DNA from: Laburnicola sp. R22_1 | Lineage: Eukaryota; Ascomycota; Dothideomycetes; Pleosporales; Didymosphaeriaceae | Direction of reading: 5' to 3' | Assembly (NCBI GenBank): GCA_014281115.1 | Contig: JACONQ010000007.1 | Coordinates: forward strand, 124,001-188,000 | Length of the DNA: 64,000 nucleotides | Shown here: positions 32,990 to 46,702 of the stretch, piece by piece | How positions within the stretch are numbered: the stretch's first letter is position 1 | How the letters are laid out: each line of letters starts with the position of its first letter | Made by a program: the position numbers and the translations under genes | Notes under the pieces: model-generated | Databases searched by the model: none | Told to the model about the DNA's origin: nothing | The model's input: only the letters and a program-made list of their open reading frames with translations

Positions 32990-35763
32990 GGGGTCCTTGC
33001 CGCGTTGTCTACTAGCTAGTCTGCCTGTTTGTTTCCCTCTATATTGCAGTGTCCTAGGGATCACTAGATAGTAATGTCTAGGTTCTTAATTGTCTCTTGG
33101 CACCTAACGAACGCCCACTGCGAGGAGGGGGACAGGTTGCCTCTAATGCACTATATAATAGAGGTGCTATCTATGCACATGTATATGCGTCTAAGCTAGT
33201 AGGCCGGCGTGCGGAGCGTGTGTGAGAGTCCTCGCCACGCGCCTACAGCTTCGGCATCGAAGACGTGGGACCTGGGGTTAAGGGAGCTGTTGCCCTGTAG
33301 GGTAAGAGTCTGCCCTTCGTATATAGCGTAGCTGTATGTGACGTGCTTAATGCTGTTAAGCTATTGTTTAGAGCTGTTAGAGAAGACAGTGATAGCAGTT
33401 GGTGGGAGAAGGGCCCACCACTCCTTAAAGCGGCGGGCGGCTTCCTTCTTATTCACATGGCCTGTGGGGTTGTCGCGGCTCCTAGGGGAGTAGTGGGGGG
33501 CGCGGAATTCGGGTTGGGGTACCAGGTCGAAGACCTGTGCTAGTTGTTGTACCTTCGTGTGGGCTCTCTGTAGGAGGCCTGCGCCTTGGCCTCTTCTAAC
33601 TGTAGGAAGGTGAGTCCTGGCAGTTAGCGGGTGCTTTTCGTTAATCGTTAGCAGGTGTGCTGCGAAGCGGAACTTGCAGGTTTCTAGGGCTACTGCTGCT
33701 AAGGGGAGTCCAGCGTCCCTAAAGATAGCGGTGGTGGGTGTGGTCTAGTAGGCCGGAACAACAGCTTTGCATGCCTGCCTAAGGACCTTGTCAAGTGTTT
33801 CTATGTGCTAACCCAGTTAGGTGCTCACTTCGGCGCCTTTTGACTGGCGCATAATTCTAGAGGGTTTGGTTCTTCCTCCGTACCAGGCCTCCGCTCCGTA
33901 CAGGAGTTAGGGGAGGACGCAGGAGATCACCGCTTTGCGCAAAGACCCCAGTGGGGGGCCGTATTTAATCTGAGCGAGGCTGCGGATATGGTGGGCAACA
34001 ACCCTTGTCTTTGCGGCGCGTATGGCCACATAGGTCTTAAAGGTGAGCTTCCTGTCGAACTATACGCCTAGCCAGCGCAGTGCAGGTACCTCACTTGTGG
34101 GGAGGATTAGGTGAATAGTAAGGTGATTGTTGACGGCGCAGGGCGGCGCGTAGTCCCTGTTCTATCTTGTAAGGTGGATTATTTTGAGCTTATCTGGTGA
34201 GAATGCAATCTTGTGGTCCGCGCTGTATAAGTTGATCTTACGGACTTGTTTAGTAAGTATTTTAACGTTTAGGTCGAGGCTGTAGAAGGCGCTGTAGAGG
34301 CATATATTATTAGTATAGCCAAAGCGCATAGTTATGTCCTAGAGCAGTAGCTCTGCAAGGTATAACATGTAGATAATGGGGGAGAATAGCGAGCCCTGTG
34401 GGGTGCCGCAGGCCACTGGGTGGCGGCCAGAATGGTGTTGGCCGTAGCGGACAAGAATGTGTTAGTTTGTGAGGATGTTGCGTGTAAGGACTAGGACCTT
34501 CTAGTGCCAGCCTTGGTCTTTCATGCGGTGTAGTAGCCGGTTAACTAGCAGCGCGTCAAAAGCTCCTAGTACATCCATAGTTACCATGGTAACGTGTTTG
34601 CCCTTGCTAAAAGCGAGTTCGGCTTCATAGGTGAAGGCCGTGATTAGGTCCATGGCCGACCTTTTTGGGAGGGCCCCCCCGTGCTAGGGGCTTAGGACGC
34701 CGTGCAGCACAGCTAAGTAGGCTATGCGCCGAGCGATTACCCTTTTAAAACCTTTGCTAAGGCAGAGCAGCATGGCAAGTAGTCTTATAGACCCTAGGAT
34801 TGTGTAGTCTTTCTTGCCAAGTTTCTTAATAAAAACAATCTCCCTGTCTGTCCAGGCGGCCAGGTAGTAGTCAAGCAATAGTAGGTCGCGGTAGATGTCG
34901 CAAACATACTGTCTAATGTAGTTCTAGCATGCTGTGAGCAGCCGGACTGTTATGCCATCAGCGCCTAGTGAGGTGCTGGAGACCCCAATCACGCAGCGCT
35001 CCGTCTCTTTAATCGATAGGTACGTGTCCCACGGGATAGTAGGGTGTTCTTGTGGGGTGGGCGGTTCCGGCAGATTGTCCTCCACCGTAAATCTGCAGAG
35101 AAGTGCTTGTTGTAGCATCTCAGCCTTGTTTTTGTCTTTAGTCGCCTCCGCGCCTCTAAACACTATTAGTGCCTGTGTTCTAGTGGGTTCTAGCTTGTGC
35201 CAATTAATAATGCGAAAAAGTTCCTAGTCGCCTTTAGCGTTATCTATAGTGTGTTACCAGTACTCCTTCTTTGCCTTACGGACTATCGCTAGGAAAGTAC
35301 GTGTCTTATTAGAGGGGCCCCAGCTGGTGTGGCCGTCGAGCGAGTGGAGGTGTGCTCGATAGGCTGTCTTGCAATTGTCTGTCCACTAGGGCGCCAAGTG
35401 GCCTGTCCCTCTCTTCTTTCTACCTGCCGTCTTTAGGGCGTTGGTGAGGACTTCTTCTAAGGCAGCGACGCGCCTGTCAACGTGCTCGCAGGTCTGTGGC
35501 CTGTCTAAGCGGGGGGCGCCTGTCATTCTATTAGCAACAGCGTCGACAAATAGCGGTAGCTTCTTTGTGGGGACCCTATATTGGAACTGGTCAAGGGGCT
35601 CCTGTCCTCTGCTAGGGATCGTAGTAACCAACGTGTTATGGTCTGAGCCGCAGTTCATGTCTGTTCGTACCGCGGTGGTCGCGAAGGGAATGTTGCAGAA
35701 AGAGAGGTCTATAACGTGCCCGGCCCTATGGGTGGGGATTCCGGGTTCGCCTATATAATCCAT
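32990..35763 (-). pseudogene. LINE ORF2 relic (EEP endonuclease end, RT, RNase H)
   Basis: The endonuclease end at 35386-35763 reads THRAGHVIDLSFCN followed by GSDHNTLVTT. The RT N-terminal region at 34924-35163 includes TSLGADGITVRLL. RT motif blocks at 34684-34878 include IKKLGKKDY and CLSKGFKRVIARR. The RT active site at about 34294-34320 reads GYTNN where the family has Y/F-ADD. RNase H at about 33000-33200 includes CIDSTSIIQ, GHCNIEGNKQAD and LVDNAA. The segments are colinear on the minus strand with many RIP-type stops between them. Confidence 0.85.
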
Positions 35764-35766
35764 GCC

Positions 35767-35781
35767 GCACGCGACCCTAAG
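35767..35781. repeat. LINE target-site duplication, right copy
   Basis: Identical 15 bp to 31966-31980. Confidence 0.9.
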
Positions 35782-36418
35782 GAATCTGGGAGTAGCGTAC
35801 AGACAGTGACTCGGGCGATCCCAAGTTTCCGTTCATAAAATTGATCTCTTCTTTCTGAAGAATAGAAGAAGCTGGCATCTACTAAGAATAATATATGGGT
35901 ATGGAGAGCTTACTCAGACGAAGATCAACAGAATGCTGGTGTTGACATTCAATTCAGCGTTGGAATCAGAGTTGGCAACAATCAAGTCAATCAAGTCGGG
36001 GTGAATTGATTGATTGATTGACGGATCTGGTGGCTTTTGCTTGACTTGATTGACTTGATAGCAAAAATAAGGCTCGACTTGTTGACTTATTTAACTTGAT
36101 TAATAACTGTACGTATAATTTAGGCGTAGTAAATTAACTACCATATATCTCGTATATCGTCTCCAGCTCTTTAGGAGAGATAGCTTCGTTACGTGGACTT
36201 TTTGCTGCCGTTGTAGGCTTTAAGCCAAGGCGCTTCCAGCTACGTAGGCTTTATAGAGTAGAGAGGAGATCTGCCTTCATACAAAGACGCCTTGTCTCTA
36301 GCAAATCGCCTAGCTCTAAGAAGGTCCTCTCACAGTTGGTGGCCGCCGCAGGGATACTAAGGATTGTAAGGGCGAAGCGCGATAAGATGGGGTACTTGTT
36401 AGCCTTCCCCAGCTAGTA

Positions 36419-38536
36419 CCGAGGTGGACGGTCGAATGAGCCCGACGGCCGAATGAGCCACCCCACCACGACAACACCTCAACTTCAACACGCGATAACT
36501 CTACCACTATAAGCTCGATTGAGGCTGCGATTGCAGCGATTGAATCGCTAGGACCTACAGAAAAATTTAGCTATAGACAGATTGCGAGAGATTATGGTTG
36601 CAGCCGTGCAACGCTCGCGCGGCGACACCAAGGCATCTCAAGGTCACGCAGTACAATGGCGGAGAATCAACAAGCTCTTTATCCACAACAGGAACTAGAG
36701 CTTCTACACTATATTAAACGTCTTACAAATTAAGGCCTACCACCTACACGAGCTATGATACGAAATTTCGCCTCGCAGATTACGTAGAAAGAGGTTAGAG
36801 TACACTAGGTTGATCGCTTTGTGCACCAACACCTAGACGAGCTTATCTTAAAATAGACAACGGGCATTGACAATAGTCGCTACAAGGCTGATTTAGGGAG
36901 GAAGTATAGCCTCTACTTTAACCTTCTACGCGAGAAGATTAATTAGTATTACGTTAAGGCGCGTTATACCTACAATATAGATAAGAAGGGCTTTATGCTT
37001 AGTGTTGTAGGTCGCTTAAAAAGGATCTTTAGTAGGGCTTTATATAAGGATGGGAAGAGGAGGGGTACTATCTAGGATGGCTCTTAAGAGTGGATAACGC
37101 TGCTGGCCTGTATCTGCGCTAATGGATCTTACCTTAAGCCCGCTCTCATCTATTAGTCAGCCTTAGGATCGATACAGGACTCCTGGCTATAGGCCCTCAA
37201 TTATGCGACTTATCAGGTTCGAATCTCCTTATCGCCCTCTGGCTGGACGAACAACAATATCGGCCTTGCGTGGCTTAAACAGGTGTTTGATCGCGGTATA
37301 AAGGCAAAGGCTCAATCTTTCTATTAATTGCTTATTCTAGATGGCCATAGATCTTACCTCATAATAGATTTTATTAAGTACTACAATTAGAATAAGATCC
37401 TCCTTGCTGTATATCCTCCTTATTCAACCCATACGCTGCAGCCGCTTAATATAGCTATGTTTAAGCCTTTGTCCACAGCTTACTTAAAGGAGATCTTAGC
37501 CTTTATAGAAAGGAGCTAGGGCCTTTGCTTAATAAGCAAGAGGGATTTCTTCCCCCTCTTCTACTAAGCCTGGCAGGCCTCCTTTAAGGAAACGATAATC
37601 CTAAAGGCCTTTAAGGCTACAGGCCTCTCACCCTTTAATCCTGAGGTTATACTATAGAGATTCAACTCTAGCCTAAGCTCCTTAAGCGATAGCGAGTTCT
37701 TAGCCTTAAGTGCCTTAAACTAGAGGAAGACTAAAGGCCTACTGCGTTAGGTAGTGAAGGATCGAGGTGATAAACGAGCTTAAAAGCTAAGCTAGGCCTT
37801 CTACTAAATCTTAACTTAAAAGACCCTTCTTGAGTATAAGGTTAAGGGCCTACGCGAGGCTCTAATTAATAAGAGAACGCGTAGAAAGCGAGGCAAGCCT
37901 CTCCTACTTAAGGAGCCTAAGGAGTATTAAGGTGGAGCTATATTTTGGTCTCTAAGGAAGGTGAAGGAGGCACGTGATCGCTGGCAGCTCTAGGAGCGCG
38001 AGGAGGAGTAGGTACAACACTAAAAAGCTGAGACAAATAGGCTTTGTAAAGAGGCAAGATAGGCAAAGGCGAAGAAGAAGGAAATAAGGCGTTAGGTGAG
38101 GGCTGCAGCTAATCTGGTAAAGGAGAAGGAGAAGGCGGAGAAGGCTGCTAAACAGGCCTTTAGGGCAGCTGCTCGCAGGACTGTAAAACGACTCCAACAA
38201 GCTCTTAAAACCTCTTAAAAGGGCAAAAAGCGCAGCCTTAAGGCTTCTGCAAAAGCAACTCTTAAAAAGAGAGCTGTTGTGAGGCCCATAGGTAGGGGAG
38301 AGCCTCAGCGTGCTGCTGCAGGCGCGCCAGCTCTCAGGTCACGACGCAGCCGCAACATCACACCTTCTACGCGATATCAATAGCTATATATATCAATTAA
38401 AGCCTATAGATATCACCACTAGAAAATATCGCGATAATAGCTATTGTGTGAGGCTCTACAGCCTCAAGTTGTGGGGCTGTTTTGGTGTTCAAGGTGGCTC
38501 ATTCGGCCGTCGGGCTCATTCGACCGTCCACCTCGG
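36419..38536 (+). mobile_element. pogo/Fot1-like DNA transposon C (2118 bp)
   Basis: Inverted ends begin CCGAGGTGGACGGTCGAATG and contain a doubled CGAATGAGCC motif. It is flanked by TA at 36417-36418 and 38537-38538 inside the hAT-2 transposase. It belongs to the same family as element D but has different outer terminal sequence. Confidence 0.92.
36509..38383 (+). pseudogene. Transposase of element C (625 codons, start codon lost)
   Basis: The frame 36509-38383 matches element D's transposase in length (1875 bp in both) and in content (IDKKGFMLSVVGR, PSGWTNNNIGLAWLKQVFD, HTLQPLNIAMFKPLSTAY). The first codon is ATA (36509-36511) where D has ATG. About 25 or more stops of TAA/TAG type interrupt it. 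The conserved Asp after LQPL is Asn. No indel is needed to keep the frame. Confidence 0.85.
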
Positions 38537-38554
38537 TACGTGCCTTCTTCGCTA

Positions 38555-40672
38555 CCGAGGCTCACCGTCCGACCAGCCCTACCACCCAACAGAGCCACCT
38601 AAACACCAAAACAGCTCTGCAACTTGAGGCTGTAGAGCCTCACATAATAGTTATTATCGCGATATTTTTTAGTGGTAATATCTATAGGTATTGATCAATA
38701 TATATAGCTATAGAAATCGTGTTGGAGTTTTAATCGCGCGCCCTTTGCGCGAGGTAGAAGCTGGTTGAGCTATAACAGCCTTATAAGCCTCCCCACCAGC
38801 TGCAGGCCTCGCGATAGATCTCTTTCTAGGAGTAGCTTTTATAGGAGCCTTAAGGTTGCGCTTATTACCCTTTTGAGACGTTTTAAGAGCTTGTTGGAGT
38901 CGTTTTGCAGTCCTGCGAGCAGCTGCCCTAGAGGCCTGTTTAGCAGCCTTCTCCGCCTTCTCCTTCTCCTTTACTAGATTGGCTACATCCCTCGCCTAAC
39001 GCCTTATTTCCTTCTTCTTTGCCTTTGCCTGTCTTGTCTTTTTACAAAGCCTATTTGTCTTAGCTTTTTGGTGTTGTACCTGCTCCTCCTTGCGCTCTTA
39101 GAGCTGCCGGCGATTACGTGCCTCCTTTACCTTCCTTAGAGACTAAAATATAGCTCCACCTTCATACTCCTTAGGCTCCTTAAGTAGGAGAGGCTTGCCT
39201 CGCTTCCTACGCGTTCTCTTGTTGATCAGAGCCTTTTGTAGGCCCTTGACCTCATACTTAAGGAGGGTCTTTTAAGTTAAGATTTGGTGGAAGGCCTGGC
39301 TTAGCTTTTGAGCTCGTTTATTACCTTAATTCTTAACTACCTAACGCAGTAGGCCTTTAGTCTTCCTCCAGTTTGAGGCACTTAAGGCTAAGGACTCGCT
39401 ATCGCTTAAGGAGCTTGGGCTAGTGTTGAATCTCTGTAGTATAACCTTAGGATGGAAGGGTGAGAGGCCTGTAGCCTCAAAGGCCTTTAGGATTGTTGTT
39501 TCCTTAAAGGAGGCCTACTAGGCTTGGTAGAAGAGGGGGAAGAAATCCCTCTTGCTCATTAAGCAAAGGCCCTAGCTCCTTTCTATAAAGGCTGAGATCT
39601 CCTTTAAGTAGGCTGTGGACAGAGGCTTGAACATAGCTATATTAAGCGGCTGCAGCGTATAGGTTAAATAAGGAGGATATACAGCAAGGAGGATCTTATT
39701 CTAATTGCAGTACTTAATAAAATTTATTGTAAGGTAAGATCTATGGCTATTTAGGATAAGCAATTAATAGGAAGATTGAGCCTTCGCCTTTGTACCGCGA
39801 TCAAACACCTGTTTAAGCCACGCGAGGCCGATATCGTTGTTCGTCCAGCCAGAGGGCGATAAGGAGATTCGAACCTAATAAGTCGCATGATCGAGGGCCT
39901 GTAGCCAGGAGTCCTGTATCGATCCTAAGGCTGACTGATAGATGAGAGCAGGCTCAAGGTAAGATCTATCAGCGCAGATACAGGCTAGCAGCGTTATCCA
40001 CTCTCGCGAGCCATCCTGGATAGTACTCCTCCTCTTCCCCTCCTCGTACGAGGCTCTGCTAAAGATCCTCTTTGAGCGACCTATAACACCAAGCATAAAG
40101 CCCTTCTTATCCATATTGTATGTGTGACGAGGCTTAACGTGATACTGCTTAATCTTCTCGCGTAGGAGGTCGAAGTAGAGGCTGTACTTCCTCCCTGAAT
40201 TAGCCTTGTGGCGACTGTTGTCAATGCCCGTCGTCCATTTTGAGATGAGCTCGTCAGGATACTAGTGGACAAAGCGATTAACCCAGTTTACTCCAAGCTC
40301 TCTCCTCGCGATTTGTGAGGCGAAATTTCCAATCATAGCTTGTGTAGGTGAGAGGCCTCGGCTAGTGAGCTGTTTAATATAGAGTAGGAGCTCCTGCTCC
40401 TGTTGTGGGTGGAGAGCTTGCTGGTTTTGAGCCTGGGTAGCGCGTGAGGTTGAGACGCCCTTATGTCTTTGTGCGAGCGCTGCACGGTTACAACCATACT
40501 CTCTCGCCATCTGTCTATAGCTAAATTGTTCTCCAGGTTCTAGCGATTCAATAGCTGCAAGCGCAGCCTCGATTGGGCTCATACTGGTGGAGTTATCGCG
40601 TGTTGAAGTTAAGGTGTTGTCGTGGTGGGTGGCTCTGTTGGGTGGTGGGGCTGGTCGGACGGTGAGCCTCGG
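38555..40672 (-). mobile_element. pogo/Fot1-like DNA transposon D (2118 bp), inverted relative to C
   Basis: Inverted ends begin CCGAGGCTCACCGTCCGACC. It is flanked by TA at 38553-38554 and 40673-40674. Exactly the same length as C. Only 18 bp (hAT-2 sequence including the TAs) separate C from D. Confidence 0.92.
38708..40582 (-). pseudogene. Transposase of element D (625 codons, fewer stops than C)
   Basis: Starts at ATG 40582 (MSPIEAALAAIESLEPGEQF) with HTH segments (FSYRQMAREYGCNRAALAQR and LGVNWVNRFVH). The block MDKKGFMLGVIGRSKRIFSR at about 40055-40114 precedes WITLLACICADRSY. The terminal coiled coil and basic tail end at 38708. RIP-type stops are present but fewer than in C; the first about 105 codons and a later 79-codon stretch are open. 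Confidence 0.85.
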
Positions 40673-43052
40673 TAGAGGCTCTAGAGTACTAACAGGAGAG
40701 GCGGCCTCTTTAAACTCTGCCCACAAGCGTTAAAAGCCAACGTGGCAATTATCTAGCCAGCCTTTATATATGTAAGGTCCTGTATAAGCCTCCTCACTGT
40801 AATTAAGAGGCACAGCCCACACTTTATCCATATAACTTTTCGTGCGTGGGTGGAGACGGTAGGCAGCGTAGTATGCTAGGGTATCCTTTAGCTTGCGCAT
40901 ATACTCGAGAATCTTCATATAAGCCATATTATAGGTGGCTTATATATAATTCTCTAGGGCGTTAACGTTAGTAAAGTTAACGTTATTATATTAAAACAGC
41001 ATCTTGTTAAGAGTGGTGGCAAGCTAATTAAGCGTAGGGAGCACCTCCCAAATAGCTCCTAATATACTAGCTACGCCCCTGCCCTCTATACAAGTAGTGG
41101 CCTCTTTAAAGGGCTGTAGGATTTTTTAGTACTCTGTAATTATTACCTAATTCTTAGCAGAGAGGCTGTCTTCTTTAATAAACCGACGCTTCTTAAGATC
41201 AGGCAGTTGGGAGCGTTGACGGGTGCCCTAGCGACGATATTCAACAAGCTTGTGATTAATATAGTTGTTAAGAGGCATGTGGAGCTTAAGCGCGCGCGCA
41301 AAACAGTTGTAATAGGAGTTCTACCTTGTCTTTACTAGATTAACAATCTCTAGCGTTTTAACTTTGCAATCTGCCTCTAATTAAGTGTTGCTAATTATTT
41401 AGCACTACTTAAGAAGCTGTTGAGCCTGCGGAGTATAAATAGAGGCGATAACGTTAATTAAGACGCCTAGAGGGCCAACCTTACGCTACTTGTTAAGAAA
41501 CGCCTCCTTCTCATTAATATGCTCCTCTGCGTTCTTAAACGCCTTACAATCTTTGCTAAATATAATTTGCTAGGCGGCAAGGTTAATTATATAGTAGGTG
41601 CAGCGTAGCTATTAATAGTGGGCGTTAAAGTTATATTTAATGGCCAGGACGTTAATTGCGAAGTTATTATTAGTGGCGTTATTAAGGACGAAGTAACCTA
41701 AGTTGCAGGCAGAAATCTTAAAGCTCTTAAGTGTGGCATTAATAATAGCGGCAATATTAAAGCCTATATGCTAGCCTATTAATAAGGGCAGGCCTAATAC
41801 GTAATTGCGAGGCTTGCTGTTGCGATTAAGATAGTGGACGCAGATACCTATTAACGCCTACTTACTACCTGTTAACGTCCAATTATTAAAGCAGATGTGT
41901 ATAGCTAATTATGCGTCGCATAGGTAATTAATAATAGTAGGTATATATAAATTGTACTCCGCGATTATATAAGCTTATAGGGTGTTGTGGAATCTCCATA
42001 GCTCTGCCTTAGCCAGCGGGTTAGCCTACTATAACATAGCTCAAAAAGCGGCGCCCTTAATTACAGAGAGCGCCTAATTATTAGCTACTACCTAATTAAA
42101 CACTAATTGTAGGAAACTTATGCGCGAGAAGCTCTTTGCGATAAGGTTAGTAACGCCCTATAGTACGCTAAGGCCTTTGTGATGTATGTGAGCGAGTAGA
42201 GAGGATTGCTAGAAGGGAGTTATGACGTAGAAGGTGGCTTTTAGGCTATTCTTCTTAATACTATGGCCAGCTTTACGCTTACTAAGATGGCGCCTAATTA
42301 ATATAGTTAATTAATTAGCGTAATAAAATCTGGTAGGGTGCTTATAATAGTGGCAATAGCGGTAGAGCTAGTATAGGCGTTGTTACTTATAGTGCTAGAG
42401 GCAATATCTATACCGCTAAACCTAGCTCTTTTAACTGCGCTTTGCACTATAAGCTAGCTTATAATAATTTAGTAGGCGTATCTATTTAATGCCCTTGTAA
42501 TTGTTATTATCGTCCTCTATATTGGTGGCGGATAGGGTGCCCATAGAGCTTTTGGCGTTAAGCTCTAACAGCGCGTTGGTGGCTATATTAGTGGCACCAT
42601 CTTTAGGAGGGGTTTGTGACGCCGTGCTTTTAAGCCGCTGGCTAAAAACTTAAGAGAGGTTACTATTTATGCCTTCTAGGCGATTAGGCAACGCCATATT
42701 ATTAGAGAAGGGCGTTGGTAGAGCGAGAGAGGTGGTGGGTAAGTAGGTAAGTTAGATAGGTAGTGGGAGATAAGGAAACTTAGAAATACGGCGCTAATCC
42801 TAAATAGGCAACTATCTTAGGTAAACTCCGTTAACTCCGAGTTGCCTTATCCTCTAAGGATCCAGTATTCTACAATAAACCCCTAAGATCCTAGGGATTC
42901 AAGTCTATCAATTAAGTCAATCAAGTCGGCAGGATTTGCTTGATTGACTTGCTAAATTTCGCCTCCCTAATTGACTTGATTGACTTGATACAATCAAGTC
43001 AATCAAGTCAAGTTATTAAGTCGACTTGATTGTTGCCAACTCTGGTTGGAAT

Positions 43053-43640
43053 TGCTGAGATCATCCATGCTTTGACTTCCACCCTTTTAGCTTGAACAAC
43101 TGATCCGTGTACGTAGGTGGATGGGACTAAAGTTGGTGGATCAGATCGCGGCATCGGCCAAAAATCGAGGGAATAAAGACCGGAGAGGGTCCTACATATG
43201 GCCTGGATCTTCGCGCTTGTTGTGGCTCGCGCCGCATCACCGCATGGAATCTCTCCTAAAACCCTGCTGCCAAGATCTAACCCACGAGCTTCATCTCATC
43301 TCCGGTCGGCGATCACCGCACCTACATCATACGCGTTTGGCGATCCTTCACTGGAAGAGGTGAGCGCAATGTTTGAGTAGTGAGCATCTCGACCTACATG
43401 TCACAGAGATGGCGAATTTCGCTGAGGTATATTCACGTACAGGAGCACGAACGAATTCGGCCTGGGCGCGCACAAACCGTGCCGCAACTTACCCCAAAGC
43501 AAATCAAATACATGGAGGATGCATGGCAGATGCATGGAGGATTTTTTCCAAGCTCCACCTCGGGACTCGAACTAGGCCCTGTTTGGTTCCTCCGGTACGG
43601 TCCTCCGTTTTGCCTCTGGTTTGATTACTTAGCAAACAGT
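43053..43640. other. Non-repetitive spacer between hAT-2 and the TA-rich block
   Basis: Normal composition. Several overlapping frames of 60-94 codons are open on the plus strand (43121-43664) but carry no recognised motif and no good promoter. No gene is called. Confidence 0.4.
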
Positions 43641-44754
43641 GTCAAAAACAAAGCCTTTGTTTAGTTATTTTGCGCCGTTTTAATGCTAAACTAGATACTA
43701 TTTTATATACTAGAGTCTAGCAATTTTATAAGTATTAACATCTTTACTATCTTTAAAATAGCCTACTCTTTGCCTTTTTAGGCTAAATAGAGCTCTATTT
43801 TATTTATTTATTTACTTATTTATATTAGTTTATAGTTAATCTAACCTTTTATAAATTATATAACTTAATAATAAGTATAATTAAGGTTTAATAGCTAAAG
43901 TATAAAAAAATATAATTAGAATTAGCTATAGTAAGGAGCTAAAGTATAATATAATAATTATAAGGGCTAATTATATAATAGCTATAAACTAATTAAACTA
44001 TAAAACCTTAAAGTTACTATTTAACTATAAAGCTTTAAAAAGTAATAAAATAGCTTATTAAAGAGTAGTAATAAGAAAAGTAAAATAAAAGCTAGTGCCT
44101 TTACCTTATATTCTTATTATAACTTACTATAAAGATAATTTATAACTAGTATAGCAACTTTAATTTCTTTTATTAATAAAACTATTATAGCTTTATTAAT
44201 ATACTATAATACTATAAGCAGGCTAGTAAAGAGGTTTAGGGTACCTAGCTTAGATATAGGATTAGGTTAGGGTCGTATAGATCCTAGGTATAGGTTAGAT
44301 TAAGTTATATAAACTTCTAGATATAAGTTAGGTTAAAGTACCTATTAGAATTGCGTAACTTATATTATATAAAATTAATAGTAATAAGATTAGTAACTTT
44401 AGTTACTCTTTTAAGGTATATAAAAAAGATTTAAATGTGTTATTAATTAGCTACCTAGGAGTAGAATAATAAAGGTTTTTATCTTAAATAATATAATAAA
44501 AAAGCAGAGCCCTCTGCTTAGTAATTAAAAATAGCGTAAAAAAGTAAAGATATAAATAAAAGTAAAATTAACACAATTTTGCTATTAATATATATATTTA
44601 TTATATCTTATTAATACTAATATTATAGTAGCGGTAAGGCCTTAACTACTTTTATAGTGGCTGCCCTTAGTAAAAAGAAATTAGTAGCTTACTATCTAAA
44701 ACCTTAGAATCTTATATAGTTTTAATAGTTTTTTTATTATCTAGTAGCTTATAT
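43641..44754. other. TA-rich RIP-degraded repeat, unclassified
   Basis: Very high TA content with stops in all frames. Apart from F copy 1 (44436-44545), nothing is recognisable. Likely a remnant of an old transposon. Confidence 0.5.
44436..44545 (+). repeat. Short dispersed repeat F, copy 1
   Basis: About 110 bp starting TGTGTTATTAATTAGCTACC and containing GCAGAGCCCTCTGCTTAGTA. It is flanked by near-identical AAAGATTTAAA and AAAGATATAAA, a possible target duplication. Confidence 0.6.
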
Positions 44755-44769
44755 AAATTATTTTCTTTT

Positions 44770-46342
<1,573 letters not shown>

Positions 46343-46356
46343 AAATTATTTCTTTT

Positions 46357-46688
46357 ATCTAATAGTGCTATATTTTTTAAATTATCTTTTTCTATATTAG
46401 AATCTAATAACTTAGTAAATTACTTAATAACTATTATAAACTTATATATTATAATCTTTTAAAGTATTCAAGTAGTAAAATTATACATTGAATTTTTAAT
46501 TATATTCTTACTAGTGTTAAAGATATACATAATATTTACCTATAAAATCTATACTATTATAATATTCTTTAAAACTTATGTAAGTTAGAAATAAAATATT
46601 TAATAAACTTTTTACTACTGTAGTATATTAGATCTATTACTTTTTTAATTATAGGAGTACTTAGGTATATTTTTTCTTTTATCTAAGT
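46357..46688. other. TA-rich unclassified spacer
   Basis: Stops in all frames. No recognised element. Confidence 0.4.
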
Positions 46689-46702
46689 TAGGCTTAAGTT
46701 AT

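Larger units (their letters stand above)
31981..35766 (-). mobile_element. 5'-truncated LINE (non-LTR retrotransposon) with endonuclease, RT and RNase H
   Basis: A minus-strand element bounded by a perfect 15-bp duplication. The 3' end is a (TAC)n tail, seen as (TAG)n at 31981-32009 on the plus strand. The 5' end is cut inside the endonuclease domain. The domain order fits Tad/I-like fungal LINEs. The frame is broken throughout by RIP-type stops. Confidence 0.92.
36130..42705 (-). pseudogene. hAT-2 transposase relic, split by elements C and D
   Basis: On the minus strand from about 42705 (MALPNRLEGINSN). The core blocks are FNNWTLTGSK, ICVHYLN and NYVLGLPLLIG at about 41810-41900, and YFVLNNATNNN at about 41670. 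The KLKDTLAYYAAYRLHPRTKS block lies at about 40830-40890. The hATC block at about 36250-36390 reads KYPILSRFALTILSIPAAAT and CERTF. RIP-type stops are frequent. Core Asp positions of the family appear as Asn (NNATNN), consistent with G-to-A change. Family and orientation are clear; the protein is not functional. Confidence 0.85.
35967..43044 (-). mobile_element. hAT-family DNA transposon (hAT-2), 7078 bp including elements C and D
   Basis: The termini are CAGAGTTGGCAACAATCAAG at the left and its inverse at the right. The 8-bp target duplication GTTGGAAT is at 35959-35966 and 43045-43052. Both subterminal 100-150 bp regions are packed with TTGACTTGATTGACTT-type repeats in both orientations, probable transposase-binding sites. 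Removing elements C and D leaves about 2.8 kb. Confidence 0.94.

Noticed and set aside
36000..36110. CRISPR-like short repeats
   Set aside because: The words overlap, occur in both orientations and have no spacers. They are subterminal hAT repeats in a eukaryote.
43553..43640. tRNA-like GTTCGAGTCCCG (minus strand)
   Set aside because: Only a T-loop-like word. No acceptor, D or anticodon stems pair around it.
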